Positions 7,952 through 17,277 of a stretch of DNA of 35,129 nt are shown here, piece by piece. The stretch is from Bacteroidota bacterium (GTDB lineage Bacteria > Bacteroidota > Bacteroidia > Chitinophagales > Chitinophagaceae): positions 1-35,129 of the forward strand of contig JABDFS010000033.1 of the NCBI GenBank assembly GCA_013286425.1, read 5' to 3'. How positions within the stretch are numbered: the first letter of the stretch is position 1; every line of letters begins with the position of its first letter. The position numbers were made by a program, and so were the translations under genes. Below the pieces are notes generated by a model. The model was not told the origin of the DNA. It saw only the letters and a list, made by a program, of their open reading frames with translations, and did not search any database.

Positions 7952-9088
7952 TTATTGGGCCATCATCGCTCTTCTGGCTTCGGCTTCAAGATCTTCGTAA
8001 GGCTTGCCTTCAACCGTAATACCTACGAATTGTATAGCGCCACCTTTAAAAGTACCCGGTGTAGTATAGAGTCCGCTTACCGCATCGCCACTGTCGTAGC
8101 CTACGCATAAACCATCCCCTGAAAGTGTAAACTTGCCGCTTTGTGTGCGCATCGGCCCCTGTGCAACTACCTGGTCGTTTACATACATTTTCAATGTACC
8201 TATTGATTCTCCGTATTTGCCGGTTGAATCTTTTGTGAATTCTACACCCAAAGTGTATTTACCGGGTTTAAGCGGCCCGGATGAGAATACCTGTTCGGGT
8301 TTGATGCCAAGGAAATTATATACATAGTAAAGCTTGTGATCTTTTATGAAAAGTGAATGGCCGCCAAAGCGTGAGCCATGTGCAAATATTACACCTGAAG
8401 CATTGGCATCCAATTCTACGTTTGCCAGTAATTTGTATGAACGGCCCCTGATATTTGCCGCAACACCCTCAGGCACAGGTTCTGTCCCCGGGTAATATAT
8501 ATAGCGGTCTCTTGGCGGCTCCTGCGAAGGACGTTCTACACCCAACTGCTGCACAGCTGTACGGTCGTCCAAAGGAAGGCCATTGTTCTTTTTGGCCTCG
8601 TCGAGCCAAAGGTCTTCCAGTTCTTTAAGCTTATCCGGGTTTTGTTTGGCGAGGTCGGTTGCTTCAGACCTGTCAACATCCAGGTGGTACAACTGCCACT
8701 GGTCTTTATCAAAATTGCCTTTCCCGGTTAAAGGTGCGTGCAAAGCAGAAGCCATCCAGCCATCTTTCCATATACCGCGTGTGCCAAGCATTACATAATA
8801 CTGCACATGCTTTTGTGTGGGGTCATCCGGCTTCGCATCGAAGGTATATTTCATGGAAATGCCTGAAAGCGGTATTTGTTTTACGCCATGATATACATCA
8901 GGCATTTTAAGCCCGCAGATATCAAGAATGGTTGGCACAATATCTACGGAATGATGGTACTGGTTTCTTATTTCTCCTTTCGCTTTAATGCCGTTTGGCC
9001 ACGAAATGACCAACGGGCAGCAGGTGCCGCCTGAGTATTGGAATAACGCTTGAACATTTGGTAAGGAGTTGAGAAAGCAACGGCCCAA
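7952..9088 (-). CDS. Sulfatase, C-terminal part
   Basis: The genuine sequence begins at about residue 19 (SGGTCCPLVISWPNG) and includes QYHHSVDIVPTILD, the sulfatase C-terminal subdomain with WQLYHLDVDRSEATDLA, and a final beta-rich domain with GVIFAHGSRFGGHSLFIKD, LYYVYNFLG and GLYTTPGTFKGGAIQFVGI. The preceding residues and the ATG at 9088 are out-of-frame with the real gene. On its own this half lacks the catalytic Cys and cannot be an active sulfatase. Confidence 0.65.
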   Translation of the reverse strand: MGRCFLNSLPNVQALFQYSGGTCCPLVISWPNGIKAKGEIRNQYHHSVDIVPTILDICGLKMPDVYHGVKQIPLSGISMKYTFDAKPDDPTQKHVQYYVMLGTRGIWKDGWMASALHAPLTGKGNFDKDQWQLYHLDVDRSEATDLAKQNPDKLKELEDLWLDEAKKNNGLPLDDRTAVQQLGVERPSQEPPRDRYIYYPGTEPVPEGVAANIRGRSYKLLANVELDANASGVIFAHGSRFGGHSLFIKDHKLYYVYNFLGIKPEQVFSSGPLKPGKYTLGVEFTKDSTGKYGESIGTLKMYVNDQVVAQGPMRTQSGKFTLSGDGLCVGYDSGDAVSGLYTTPGTFKGGAIQFVGITVEGKPYEDLEAEARRAMMAQ

Positions 9089-10404
9089 CCGGTTGGATAA
9101 TGGTTGTAGGTATCGGGGCTGCCCAATGTTTTCAGGTACTTCATGTTTTCGCTGATATCATCGGGGTAGCCGTTAAAGAATTTGTTTTCATTTACAGATC
9201 CGCTCGGGCTGCCTTCACCGGATGCACCATTATCTGAACAGTAAAAAATAACGGTATTGTCAAACTGCCCTGTTTCTTTCAAATAAGCGATCAGCCTGCC
9301 CACCTGCGCATCGGTATATTCAGAAAAGCCTGCATATACTTCTGCCATGTGCGCAAATAATCTCTTTTCATCAGGGCTTAACGTATTCCACGGGCGCACC
9401 ATATCTGCCGGGTTGGCCACATCCTGGGGTAACGGGTTAATAGGTGTAAGCTTAGTGTCTTTAGGTACAATTCCTTTGGCTTTCATACGTTCCAGTACCC
9501 ACGTGCGGTAAGCTTCATATCCTGAATCAAATTTACCTTTGTATTTAGCTATATAATCAGCAGGAGCCTGGTGCGGTGCATGATTGGCACCCGGGCAAAA
9601 CCACATGAACCAGGGCTTTGAAGGATTAGTTGCCTTCTGGTCGCTGATCATTTTAATAGCATTATCTGTCAAATCTTTTGACAGGTGATAGCCTTGTTCA
9701 GGCGTATAGGGAGGTTCAATAAAATCATTATCCTTTACAAGATCAGGGTACCATTGATTGGTTTCACCGCCAAGAAAACCGTAAAAACGGTCGAAACCCA
9801 GTTGCGTGGGCCATTGCTGGCGGCCTGCACCTGCAGCAACATCCTGTTCTGCAACATTATGGTCTTTACCCAGCCAGAAAGTGCTCCAGCCATTATCTTT
9901 CATAATATCGGCCAGTGTAGCGCATTCCTGTGGTATGCGCCCGCTGGCACCGGGAAAACCGTTGGCGGCTTCTGTAATGGCCGCCATGCCATTAAGTGTA
10001 TGGTTCCTGCCGGTAAGAATAGTGGAACGCGTGGGTGAACAAAGCGCACAGGTATGCCATTGTGTGTAAGTGAGGCCACCGGCAGCAAGACTATCCAGGG
10101 TAGGCATATTGATGGCACCGCCATACGTTGACCATGCTGACTGGCCGGTATCATCGTACAAAATGATTAATACATTGGGTGAACCTGACGGTGCCTGCTT
10201 GGGAACATAAGGCGTCCAATCCGCGGTAGAGTTACGTACATCTAATTCAATTTTGCCTTTGAAAGCCGGTGTGCCGGCAGTAGTGTCAGAAGAAGATTGA
10301 GCCTGGTTGCTTTGCTGATTGCATCCTGCCGACACAAAAGCTGTGATGAGGCAAAGCAAAGCGAATGTCAGCAGCTGGTGTGTACTTAGTTGCATGTTCT
10401 TCAT
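8968..10404 (-). CDS. Sulfatase, N-terminal part (catalytic core)
   Basis: This frame holds the alkaline-phosphatase-fold core, including the Cys122 that would be oxidised to formylglycine and the metal ligands Asp84-Asp85 and the later FYCSDNGASGEGS. The frame is genuine down to about 9035. The last residues (NTQAAPAARWSFRGQ onward) are out-of-frame read-through and not part of the real protein. The probable substrate class is a sulfated polysaccharide or aryl sulfate. Confidence 0.7.
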   Translation of the reverse strand: MKNMQLSTHQLLTFALLCLITAFVSAGCNQQSNQAQSSSDTTAGTPAFKGKIELDVRNSTADWTPYVPKQAPSGSPNVLIILYDDTGQSAWSTYGGAINMPTLDSLAAGGLTYTQWHTCALCSPTRSTILTGRNHTLNGMAAITEAANGFPGASGRIPQECATLADIMKDNGWSTFWLGKDHNVAEQDVAAGAGRQQWPTQLGFDRFYGFLGGETNQWYPDLVKDNDFIEPPYTPEQGYHLSKDLTDNAIKMISDQKATNPSKPWFMWFCPGANHAPHQAPADYIAKYKGKFDSGYEAYRTWVLERMKAKGIVPKDTKLTPINPLPQDVANPADMVRPWNTLSPDEKRLFAHMAEVYAGFSEYTDAQVGRLIAYLKETGQFDNTVIFYCSDNGASGEGSPSGSVNENKFFNGYPDDISENMKYLKTLGSPDTYNHYPTGWAVAFSTPYQMFKRYSNTQAAPAARWSFRGQTALKRKEK

Positions 10405-10570
10405 GTTGTTTTACAATTTGGAAATGATTATTAAAAATTACGATTCTGAACTAAATACCTTTCTTACCTATAATATCTGATAAAACATAGCAAGAATAAT
10501 TTTCAAGACACACAGCACTTTAATTTTCCGCCATTTCTATGTTTTATATTGTTCAACTTTGAATGAATAT

Positions 10571-10785
10571 TAAAAAGGCCAGTCCTGCCTATTTAAAAGC
10601 AGGATCAGGTGCAGTGAAAAGCTGCGATTCCGTTACAAATCCTGTGAGCATGCCACGATGAACCCTGCGATCCGGACTGGCTTTGAATTTGGTTTGTTAT
10701 ATTGTTAAGCTGATTAATCAACGGCTATTGCCGCTTTGTGAAAAAGACAGAAGCATGGCAGAGACTTTAAATTTGTAACGGAATT
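10571..10785. other. Structured non-coding stretch in a 541-bp intergenic gap
   Basis: No gene is visible from 10405 to 10945. A long-range stem GCCAGTCC (10578-10585) with GGACTGGC (10674-10681) encloses about 90 nt that contain two small hairpins, CTGC/GCAG at 10585-10602 and GCAG/CTGC at 10611-10625. Independently, ATTCCGTTACAAAT (10627-10640) is the exact reverse complement of ATTTGTAACGGAAT (10770-10783). It could be a small RNA, a leader of the sulfatase unit, or a decayed mobile repeat; I do not recognise a known riboswitch. Confidence 0.35.
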
Positions 10786-10945
10786 TGAGTTGTAAAATTT
10801 ATTGTTGTTTGGCCACATTCCAAATTCCGGGAGTATATGCCTGCCAACTATTTGAAATTATTGGCAGGTTAGGCAGCAATTTTCATTCTACCGGGGTTAA
10901 TACGTATCAAACAGAGATGAATTGAGCTGATCAGGTTTTAAATCG

Positions 10946-12229
10946 CTAAACCATGGCTGCCTGTTTTATAAATGCTGAAGGTGTCTGGCCTGTATGTTTT
11001 TTAAAAGCTATGGTAAATGAGTTGCGGTTGTTGAAACCGGATTGTTCTGAAAGAGCTTCCAGTGTAAGCAATTTTGCCTCGCCATTTTGAATTAATGATT
11101 TTGCATGCTCCACCCGGTAGTTGTTGATAAAATCGTTGAAGTTTGTTTTGAAAACCTGGTTAATTATAGCTGACAAAACATAAGGCTGCATATGCATTTC
11201 AGAAGCCAGCGCTGCACAGGTACATCCTTTTTTTAAATAAGGATGTGCTGCCAAAACATAAGTGGCAACACGCTCGCCCAGGTCGGTCAGTCTTTCACCG
11301 GATAAATAAATATCTTCTGATGCCGGTCCACCTGAAGATTGTGATGGTATCTCAATCAGGCTCAATTTCAATTCATCACTATTATTTCCGGTTACTGCGC
11401 CAGGATAAACGGCCGGAGCAATTTCATAGCTTTCGCTATTGTTTTTAAGATCTCTGATCACAACACCTTTTAATCCATATAAAATATCAGGCTTCAATAC
11501 AAGTATCAATATGGTTATACTTACTCCAACAGCAGCCATTGTATGTTGCACAAAAAATAATTCATCCTTGCTTCCGAGAATCAAATCCAGGTAATAAGGC
11601 AAAAAATAAAACACCTGCAGTGCACAAAATATCTTTGCCCAGATTATTACAGCTTTATTTTCAGACACCAGGTTATTCCCTGCTTTCAGTTTTCCTGAAC
11701 GAAATATCATTCTTACCTGCAATACCCAGTAAAACATGGCCAGGGCAATCCTTACCGGAACATATAACATTCCGATTCCCAGCCATCCCTGTGAAAACTG
11801 TCCCCAAACGGTATTGAGTTGCTGCTCATCAACAGATAATTGATGAAGCTTATAACTTTCCGGTTGCAGATAATAAGGAATGAAGTCAATAATAAATATG
11901 GTTACCGGCAAAAAATGAATTAGATCTGCCGGCCTGAATTTTTTCTGCTGTATCAGTGATCTTGTATAAATAAAAGACAAAGGCATTAATAAGAATGCAG
12001 CAATATATCCTGTGCGGTAAGTATTGTACCAGGGAAAATTGTTGATGAGCTTTGAATACAACAGGAATGCTACGAAAAACCCATAACCGGCAGCTATATA
12101 ATACCCTGCAAGCCACCTGTTATCTACAGTTTTGCTTTTGGAAAATATTAATAATACCGGGCCGGTTACAAAACATAACACAACTGTAATAAGAAAAATA
12201 AATGTTGACGTATTGATTACAGGTTGCAT
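10946..12229 (-). CDS. Membrane-anchored AraC-family transcriptional regulator
   Basis: A regulator of about 427 aa with an N-terminal block of seven hydrophobic segments over about the first 255 residues and a C-terminal AraC/XylS helix-turn-helix domain over the last 95. The second HTH contains LTLEALSEQSGFNNRNSFTI followed by FKKHTGQTPSAFIK, a close match to the family signature; the first contains CAALASEMHMQPYVLSAIIN. This 7TM-sensor plus AraC layout is common in Bacteroidota, where a membrane-perceived signal is thought to control DNA binding. The start is placed at the ATG at 12229 because the preceding codons (MPLTKRIFV) would add a basic tail before the first membrane helix; 12256 is possible. 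The neighbouring AhpD-like pair is a plausible target. Confidence 0.8.
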   Translation of the reverse strand: MQPVINTSTFIFLITVVLCFVTGPVLLIFSKSKTVDNRWLAGYYIAAGYGFFVAFLLYSKLINNFPWYNTYRTGYIAAFLLMPLSFIYTRSLIQQKKFRPADLIHFLPVTIFIIDFIPYYLQPESYKLHQLSVDEQQLNTVWGQFSQGWLGIGMLYVPVRIALAMFYWVLQVRMIFRSGKLKAGNNLVSENKAVIIWAKIFCALQVFYFLPYYLDLILGSKDELFFVQHTMAAVGVSITILILVLKPDILYGLKGVVIRDLKNNSESYEIAPAVYPGAVTGNNSDELKLSLIEIPSQSSGGPASEDIYLSGERLTDLGERVATYVLAAHPYLKKGCTCAALASEMHMQPYVLSAIINQVFKTNFNDFINNYRVEHAKSLIQNGEAKLLTLEALSEQSGFNNRNSFTIAFKKHTGQTPSAFIKQAAMV

Positions 12230-12302
12230 TACAAAAATCCTTTTAGTTAGTGGCACATCAAGGTAACGAAATAGAACTATTTACCTTCTTCAGAGGCAGG
12301 CT

Positions 12303-12857
12303 TTATAAATCCGCGTACCTGTTTGCTGAAGGCAAATAGCCTTTATCTTTTAGAATATTTCCGAGGCGATCATAAAAAGCAGGATCTGTTGGCGTAACAC
12401 TTGCCAACCCATCAACATAACGGTTATATAAGCTGAACAGGGCAGCGATTAGTATTGTGTCGTGCAATTCCATATCTGTTGCACCTTCCTCCCTTGCATT
12501 GTTAACCATATCTTCTGTAACCAGTTTTCCATTTTTGCCAACAGCCTTTGCTATTTTAAGCAAAGCTTTCATTTTATTACTTACAGGCGCAGTATCAATA
12601 TCTGCTTTTACTTTAATGGTTACGTTTTCATCATCTAATAAAACATCTGTTGCGGCTGTATGAGCGGCCGTGCAAAACTTACAATCATTACCATGCGAAA
12701 CAACAGTAGCGATTAACTCACGCTCACCTTCTGTGAGTGTAGATGCTCCTCTCAACAAAATTTGTGTGAGTTCGCGTATAGGCAAAGCGGTGTCTTTTCT
12801 ATAGTCGAGCAGTCCTGTGATACCTGGAAGTTTTTCATTTAACGGGATATATGGCAT
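12303..12857 (-). CDS. AhpD-like carboxymuconolactone decarboxylase-family protein (second of tandem pair)
   Basis: A 184-aa all-helical protein of the AhpD/CMD family, likely a peroxidase-related oxidoreductase. The full AhpD active-site pattern E-x11-C-x2-C-x3-H is present: Glu47, Cys59, Cys62, His66 (DCKFCTAAH), counted from the ATG at 12857. That start is preferred over 12884 because it aligns with the N-terminus of the upstream paralogue (MPYIPLNEKLPGI versus MPHINLPEGYPGI) and avoids overlap. It lies 16 bp downstream of the paralogue in one operon. The physiological substrate (peroxide via a thiol relay, or another) is not determinable. Confidence 0.75.
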   Translation of the reverse strand: MPYIPLNEKLPGITGLLDYRKDTALPIRELTQILLRGASTLTEGERELIATVVSHGNDCKFCTAAHTAATDVLLDDENVTIKVKADIDTAPVSNKMKALLKIAKAVGKNGKLVTEDMVNNAREEGATDMELHDTILIAALFSLYNRYVDGLASVTPTDPAFYDRLGNILKDKGYLPSANRYADL

Positions 12858-12873
12858 AAGAAATTTTTTATTG

Positions 12874-13434
12874 CTATTTAACAATGAATGGTTTCGTCAT
12901 GTAACCTTCTGTTGCACGTTGTTTGCCTATTGCGTCATACACTGAAGCATCGTCAGGAGCCCATGTGGCAAGCCCGTCAACATAACGGTTGAACATACAA
13001 AATGCAGCAGCTATTAAAACAGTGTCATGTATTTCTTTATCTGTTGCACCTTCTTTACGGGCGTTTTCAATATCAGCTTCTGTAACATTTTTTCCGCCTC
13101 GCTGAACTTTAGAAGCAATTTGTAATAAAGCTTTCATTTTATCGCTAACATCAGCAGTAGCAATATTTTTTGCAAGCACGTCTTTCACAACATTTTCATT
13201 TCCGTTCAACTGGTGTTTAGCAATGGCGCCATGTGTATTGGCACAATACTTACACTCATTTAATCCCGATGTATAGGTTGCGATCAATTCCCTTTCACCC
13301 GGTGTAAGCGTTGAGGTATTTTTATCATGCAATAAAGTCTGAACCAGGTTATTCAGCGGCAAAGCTGTTTCTGGATTATACATAAATAAACTGCGGATGC
13401 CGGGATAGCCTTCGGGTAAATTAATATGTGGCAT
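12874..13434 (-). CDS. AhpD-like carboxymuconolactone decarboxylase-family protein (first of tandem pair)
   Basis: A 186-aa paralogue of the next gene, with the same complete pattern E49-x11-C61-x2-C64-x3-H68 (ECKYCANTH). The shared C-terminal half (ATD(K/M)E(I/L)HDT(V/I)LIAA, then NRYVDGLA) shows that the two arose by tandem duplication. Redox-active cysteines in a CxxC motif suggest thiol-dependent peroxide reduction or a related oxidative-stress role. It is the first gene of a two-gene unit, followed downstream by the 7TM-AraC regulator on the same strand about 70 bp away. Confidence 0.75.
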   Translation of the reverse strand: MPHINLPEGYPGIRSLFMYNPETALPLNNLVQTLLHDKNTSTLTPGERELIATYTSGLNECKYCANTHGAIAKHQLNGNENVVKDVLAKNIATADVSDKMKALLQIASKVQRGGKNVTEADIENARKEGATDKEIHDTVLIAAAFCMFNRYVDGLATWAPDDASVYDAIGKQRATEGYMTKPFIVK

Positions 13435-13618
13435 TACAATGTTTTAAGAATAAAAATACACACTGAAACTTATCTTTTGCCGGCGCCTTTGTTAAAAAAT
13501 AAATACTGTTTAAACAAGGAACGATTGGGAACTTTTCTGATAACTTCTTCATTGGCGCAACATTGGTTGTGCAATTTTATTTGCTGTTTCATAATGCTCA
13601 ATTATATTTATTCCAACT

Positions 13619-15196
13619 ATGCATGAACAGCTACCTTTTATGCTGGCGCTTATAGCAGCCATTGTTTTGATAGAGATGCTGGCAACCAAATTGCGCATCG
13701 CTTATCCTGTGTTGTTGGTTGTAGCAGGATTGGTTATAAGTTTCATACCAGGATTGCCTAAAGTGCAGATTGATCCTGACATGATATTCTTTATTTTTTT
13801 ACCACCACTTTTATTTGAAGCAGCCTGGAACATTTCCTTTAAAGAAATGAAGAAGTGGTGGCGCATCATCGGCAGCTTTGCTTTTTTAGTGGTATTCTTT
13901 TCTGCATTGGCAGTTGCTGTATTAACCAATTATTTTATACCGGGTTTTACACTGGCACTGGGTTTTTTGCTGGGCGGCATTGTATCTCCGCCGGATGCAG
14001 TAAGCACAGGCGCGATAACGCGGTTTGTAAAAATATCCAATTCTACTTCTGCTATCCTGGAAGGGGAAAGCCTGCTGAATGATGCATCATCCCTCATTAT
14101 TTTCAGGTTCGCGTTGGTTGCAGTGGGCACAGGCCAGATCATATTAAACGATGCATTGCTTAATTTTTCATGGATGGTTGTTGGAGGCATCGGCATAGGA
14201 TTGCTATTCGGGTGGCTGTTTATGCAGGCACATAAACTATTGCCCACAGATGCTTCTTCAGATATTGCCTTCACGTTGATCGAACCATATTTCTTGTATT
14301 GGATAGGTGAAAACTTACATAGTTCCGGTGTACTGGCTGTGGTATCGGGAGGTTTATTTTTAGCCAACAAACGGTTTGAATTTTTATCCAGCGAAAGCCG
14401 CATAAGGGGATATAGTTTTTGGGAAGCTTTCATATTTATTCTAAACGGCGTTGTATTCATGCTTATTGGACTTGAGTTGCCGGAAATAGTGGATGGACTT
14501 CGTGCAGATGGTATCCCGCTAAGCACGGCTATCGGTTATGGTGTGTTGGTAACTGCAATTTTGATCATAGCCAGGATCATCAGCTCTTATGTTGCCATGA
14601 TAGCTACACTTATCTTCAGGCCCGGCGTTGCACCGCGGGTTTCAAATCGCAGCAGCAGGTGGAAACTGCCGCTGCTGTTAGGTTGGACTGGCATGCGTGG
14701 TGTTGTATCACTGGCTGCGGCTTTGGCCATCCCGTTAACATTACAAAACGGCGAACCGTTTCCTTACAGAAATCTCATTCTTTTTATTACTTTTTTAGTG
14801 ATTCTGCTTACCTTGTTGCTACAGGGTTTAACGTTGCCTTATTTCATCAGGCGGTCTAAACTGTTCAACTTTGGCGAAATACCTGAAGAAGAGATCAGGC
14901 AAAAAATAAAGAGTGAGCTGGCTCTTTACACTGTGCAGTTATTAAGGGAAAAACAACAACAGGGTCTATATAACGAGCCGCACTTGTTACTTATGCTTGA
15001 ACAATGGGAACATAAAATTCAGCGGCCTGAAAACTTTAAGCTGAGTGCTGAAGCTAAACAGCATTATCTTGAAGTGTTGGACAGCCAGCGAAAATTTATA
15101 ATAAGCTTAAATAAAGATCCTCAATTCGACGAAAATAATATCCGCTGGCAGATTTACCAGATCGACCTGGAAGAAGAGCGCATTAAAATACTATAG
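13619..15196 (+). CDS. CPA1-family Na+/H+ antiporter
   Basis: A 525-aa inner-membrane cation:proton antiporter. About 12-13 membrane segments occupy residues 5-410. Family motifs are the FLPPLLFEAAW loop (59-69), the SPPDAVST motif (123-130) and the ion-binding EGESLLNDASSL (148-159), whose Asn-Asp pair marks electroneutral CPA1 exchangers such as NhaP/YjcE. A soluble, charged tail of about 110 residues follows (EEEIRQKIKSELALYT and onward) and is probably regulatory. It exports Na+ in exchange for H+ for pH and salt homeostasis. It stands alone on its strand, with the delta-60 gene 20 bp downstream probably sharing its transcript. Confidence 0.88.
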   Translation: MHEQLPFMLALIAAIVLIEMLATKLRIAYPVLLVVAGLVISFIPGLPKVQIDPDMIFFIFLPPLLFEAAWNISFKEMKKWWRIIGSFAFLVVFFSALAVAVLTNYFIPGFTLALGFLLGGIVSPPDAVSTGAITRFVKISNSTSAILEGESLLNDASSLIIFRFALVAVGTGQIILNDALLNFSWMVVGGIGIGLLFGWLFMQAHKLLPTDASSDIAFTLIEPYFLYWIGENLHSSGVLAVVSGGLFLANKRFEFLSSESRIRGYSFWEAFIFILNGVVFMLIGLELPEIVDGLRADGIPLSTAIGYGVLVTAILIIARIISSYVAMIATLIFRPGVAPRVSNRSSRWKLPLLLGWTGMRGVVSLAAALAIPLTLQNGEPFPYRNLILFITFLVILLTLLLQGLTLPYFIRRSKLFNFGEIPEEEIRQKIKSELALYTVQLLREKQQQGLYNEPHLLLMLEQWEHKIQRPENFKLSAEAKQHYLEVLDSQRKFIISLNKDPQFDENNIRWQIYQIDLEEERIKIL

Positions 15197-15216
15197 TAAT
15201 TTTTAAATCCACTAAT

Positions 15217-16758
15217 ATGAAAAACATCCTCTTTCTGCTGTTAAGCTTTGCCTGCATACAAGTTTTTTCGCAGCCCGGTGCATTGGATAAAACTTTCAGT
15301 AATGATGGTGAAATAAGATTGCTTGTTGGCAGTTATGGTTCCGGCGCAAGCGCTGTTACTACACAGCCTGATGGAAAAATATTGATTGGCGGGTATTACG
15401 AAAAATCAAACCAGCAAAACGATCTTTTGGTAGTGCGGTTAAATACTGACGGATCATTGGATAAAACATTTTCTGGCAATGGTGCTGCCAAAGCAGACTT
15501 CCCTGGATTTGATGCGAATGCAACTGCCATTGTTGTGCAGTCGAATTTAAAGATGGTTGCGGTTGGTTCTTCTTCGGGTGGCTTTGGTGTTGCTGCCCGT
15601 TTTAATGCAGATGGTTCAACAGATAACTCGTTTGGAACAAGCGGAAAAATTTCAGTACAGTTTGATGGAGAATTTGATGCAGCCGTGATTCAGCCTGATG
15701 GGAAAATTGTTGTCGCAGGCACGTATTATGGCGGCGATTTTGATCCTACGCAATTTGCCGTGTTCAGGTTTAACAGCAACGGAACACCTGACAATAGTTT
15801 TGGCACCAACGGAATGGTATTTACAATTGTTGGTGAGGATGGTCTTGCGTTCGCACACTCCATGTTGATTCAGCCGGACGGGAAAATAGTAGTAGGCGGA
15901 CAGGCACAACAAAATGGAGAAAATTTCGGCATTGTAAGATATAATTCTAATGGCACGCTTGATGCTTCTTTCGGAAGCAATGGCATTGTGATAACACCGG
16001 TAGGTTCAGGAATTTCAAATGCTGTTGGCAATGGCGTAACTATTCAGCCGGATGGAAAAATATTACAATCCGGTTTCTATTTAACAAGCCAGAAAGAATA
16101 TGCTTTTGCTGTGCTCCGGTATAACACGAACGGAAGTTTGGATAACAGTTTTGCAGGCAATGGTAAAGCTCCGGTTGTGTTTAGCAACGAGGCATACGCA
16201 AGTTCAATAGCACTGCAATCGAATGGTGAAATTATAGTTGCAGGTTCGGCTACAAATGCTTCCTTTAAATATGATGTTGCATTGGCAAGATTAAAATCGA
16301 ATGGCACAATAGATAATTCTTTTGGCAGCAGTGGAAAAGTTACAACCGATTTTGGCGGCGGCGATGATCATGGCAATGCCTGTGTGCTGCAAAAAGATGG
16401 AAAAGTTATTGTTGCCGGCACGCGTACTTTAAACAATGAGAACAGGATAATTGCAGCAAGATATCTTACTGCTGCATCATTTGCAGGAACTGTAAGTGAT
16501 GAAAATACAAGTAATCAAACGATTGATGTTTCCAATATCAAAACATATCCAAATCCTGTTTTAAATATTTTACACATTGACGGATTAACATCACCCGCTT
16601 CAATAACTATAACTGATATTTCCGGAAACGTATTGATACAACAAACCATTGAAAATTCAACACAAACAATAAATGTTAACAAGCTTCATCCGGGAGTCTA
16701 TAATATTACCATCGGTCAAAACGGTAAAATTTCAAATCAAAAGTTTATCAAACAATAA
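15217..16758 (+). CDS. Secreted delta-60 repeat protein with T9SS sorting domain
   Basis: A 513-aa protein. A signal peptide (LLLSFACIQVFSQ) is followed by seven to eight copies of the delta-60 repeat, in the form QPDGKI(L/V)(I/V)(A/G)G...RxNxDGxxDxSFGxxG, spanning about residues 20-420. The last 85 residues (TYPNPVLNILHIDG, then ITDISGNVL and GVYNITIGQNGKISNQKFIKQ) form a type A C-terminal domain that directs export through the type IX secretion system. The repeats should make a beta-propeller-like surface structure. The protein is therefore expected on the cell surface or in the medium. No enzymatic motif is visible. The T9SS domain is one of the best phylum markers in the window. Confidence 0.85.
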   Translation: MKNILFLLLSFACIQVFSQPGALDKTFSNDGEIRLLVGSYGSGASAVTTQPDGKILIGGYYEKSNQQNDLLVVRLNTDGSLDKTFSGNGAAKADFPGFDANATAIVVQSNLKMVAVGSSSGGFGVAARFNADGSTDNSFGTSGKISVQFDGEFDAAVIQPDGKIVVAGTYYGGDFDPTQFAVFRFNSNGTPDNSFGTNGMVFTIVGEDGLAFAHSMLIQPDGKIVVGGQAQQNGENFGIVRYNSNGTLDASFGSNGIVITPVGSGISNAVGNGVTIQPDGKILQSGFYLTSQKEYAFAVLRYNTNGSLDNSFAGNGKAPVVFSNEAYASSIALQSNGEIIVAGSATNASFKYDVALARLKSNGTIDNSFGSSGKVTTDFGGGDDHGNACVLQKDGKVIVAGTRTLNNENRIIAARYLTAASFAGTVSDENTSNQTIDVSNIKTYPNPVLNILHIDGLTSPASITITDISGNVLIQQTIENSTQTINVNKLHPGVYNITIGQNGKISNQKFIKQ

Positions 16759-16873
16759 TTTGCTGATTATTATTTCTAAGACAATGTCAAACAATCAAAT
16801 ATTTCTTTCATAGTAAAAGACGAACCGCTACATTTTGCTACTGCAATTATTAGCGTCTATCTTTAATGCTGTA

Positions 16874-17263
16874 ATGAAAACTGCAACAAACATTTCCAGG
16901 ATAGTGCTTGGGTTAATTTACCTGATATTTGGATTGGATTTTTGCTTTCATTTTATTCCATATCAACCCAACCATACCGGTGCAGCCGCTGCTTTTAAAA
17001 ACGGGCTGATGGCAGCGCCTTATTTTTATCCGATGATGAAATTTCTCCAGGTAGCGGGTGGCATATCACTCCTCATCAACAGGTATGCACCATTTTCTGC
17101 AGTTGTTTTGTTTCCCATCAGTGTAAATGTATTTTTATTTCATACTATTTTAGTTCCGTCCGGTTGGTACATGGGCGTTTTATTGCTTGTTCCGAACCTT
17201 TTTTTAGGTTATGCTTACCGCAAATATTACAGCGGAATGTTTGTACAAAAACCTCATGTGTAA
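16874..17263 (+). CDS. DoxX-like small membrane protein
   Basis: A 129-aa four-helix membrane protein. The order is RIVLGLIYLIFGLDFCFHFI, a loop with AAAAFKNGLMAAPYFYPMMK, LQVAGGISLLINRYAPFSAVVLFP, and two closing helices. This follows the DoxX/DoxD-like pattern (RIxLGlxflxfG...G.....gk.lqv.gGllLL). DoxX proteins are linked to thiol redox balance in some organisms, but no function can be claimed here. The ATG at 16874 is preferred over 16835 because the extra residues are hydrophobic but unlike family N-termini. It converges on the next gene with 14 bp between stops. Confidence 0.6.
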   Translation: MKTATNISRIVLGLIYLIFGLDFCFHFIPYQPNHTGAAAAFKNGLMAAPYFYPMMKFLQVAGGISLLINRYAPFSAVVLFPISVNVFLFHTILVPSGWYMGVLLLVPNLFLGYAYRKYYSGMFVQKPHV

Positions 17264-17277
17264 AACTGAAACATTCA

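Larger units (their letters stand above)
7952..10404 (-). pseudogene. Arylsulfatase interrupted by a frameshift
   Basis: The two minus-strand reading frames 10404-8968 and 9088-7952 are the two parts of one sulfatase of about 800 aa, joined near 9035. The first half carries a lipoprotein-type leader (FVSAGC, Cys28), the metal-site motif YDDTG at 83-87, the formylglycine-site motif CSPTR at 122-126, and ends in TGWAVAFSTPYQMFKRYS. Family members continue with GGT..P.IISWP.GI...GEIR.QYHH..DIVPTILD, which is exactly what the other frame supplies (SGGTCCPLVISWPNGIKAKG). The switch is -1, meaning one base is missing around TATTCCAATAC. Either the gene is recently broken or this is an assembly error; nothing suggests programmed frameshifting. 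A C-terminal extension of about 200 aa looks like a lectin-type beta sandwich. Confidence 0.8.

Noticed and set aside
13702..14526. Long minus-strand frames opposite the antiporter gene
   Set aside because: The plus frame has clear CPA1 motifs; the antisense frames have low-complexity composition and no family pattern.
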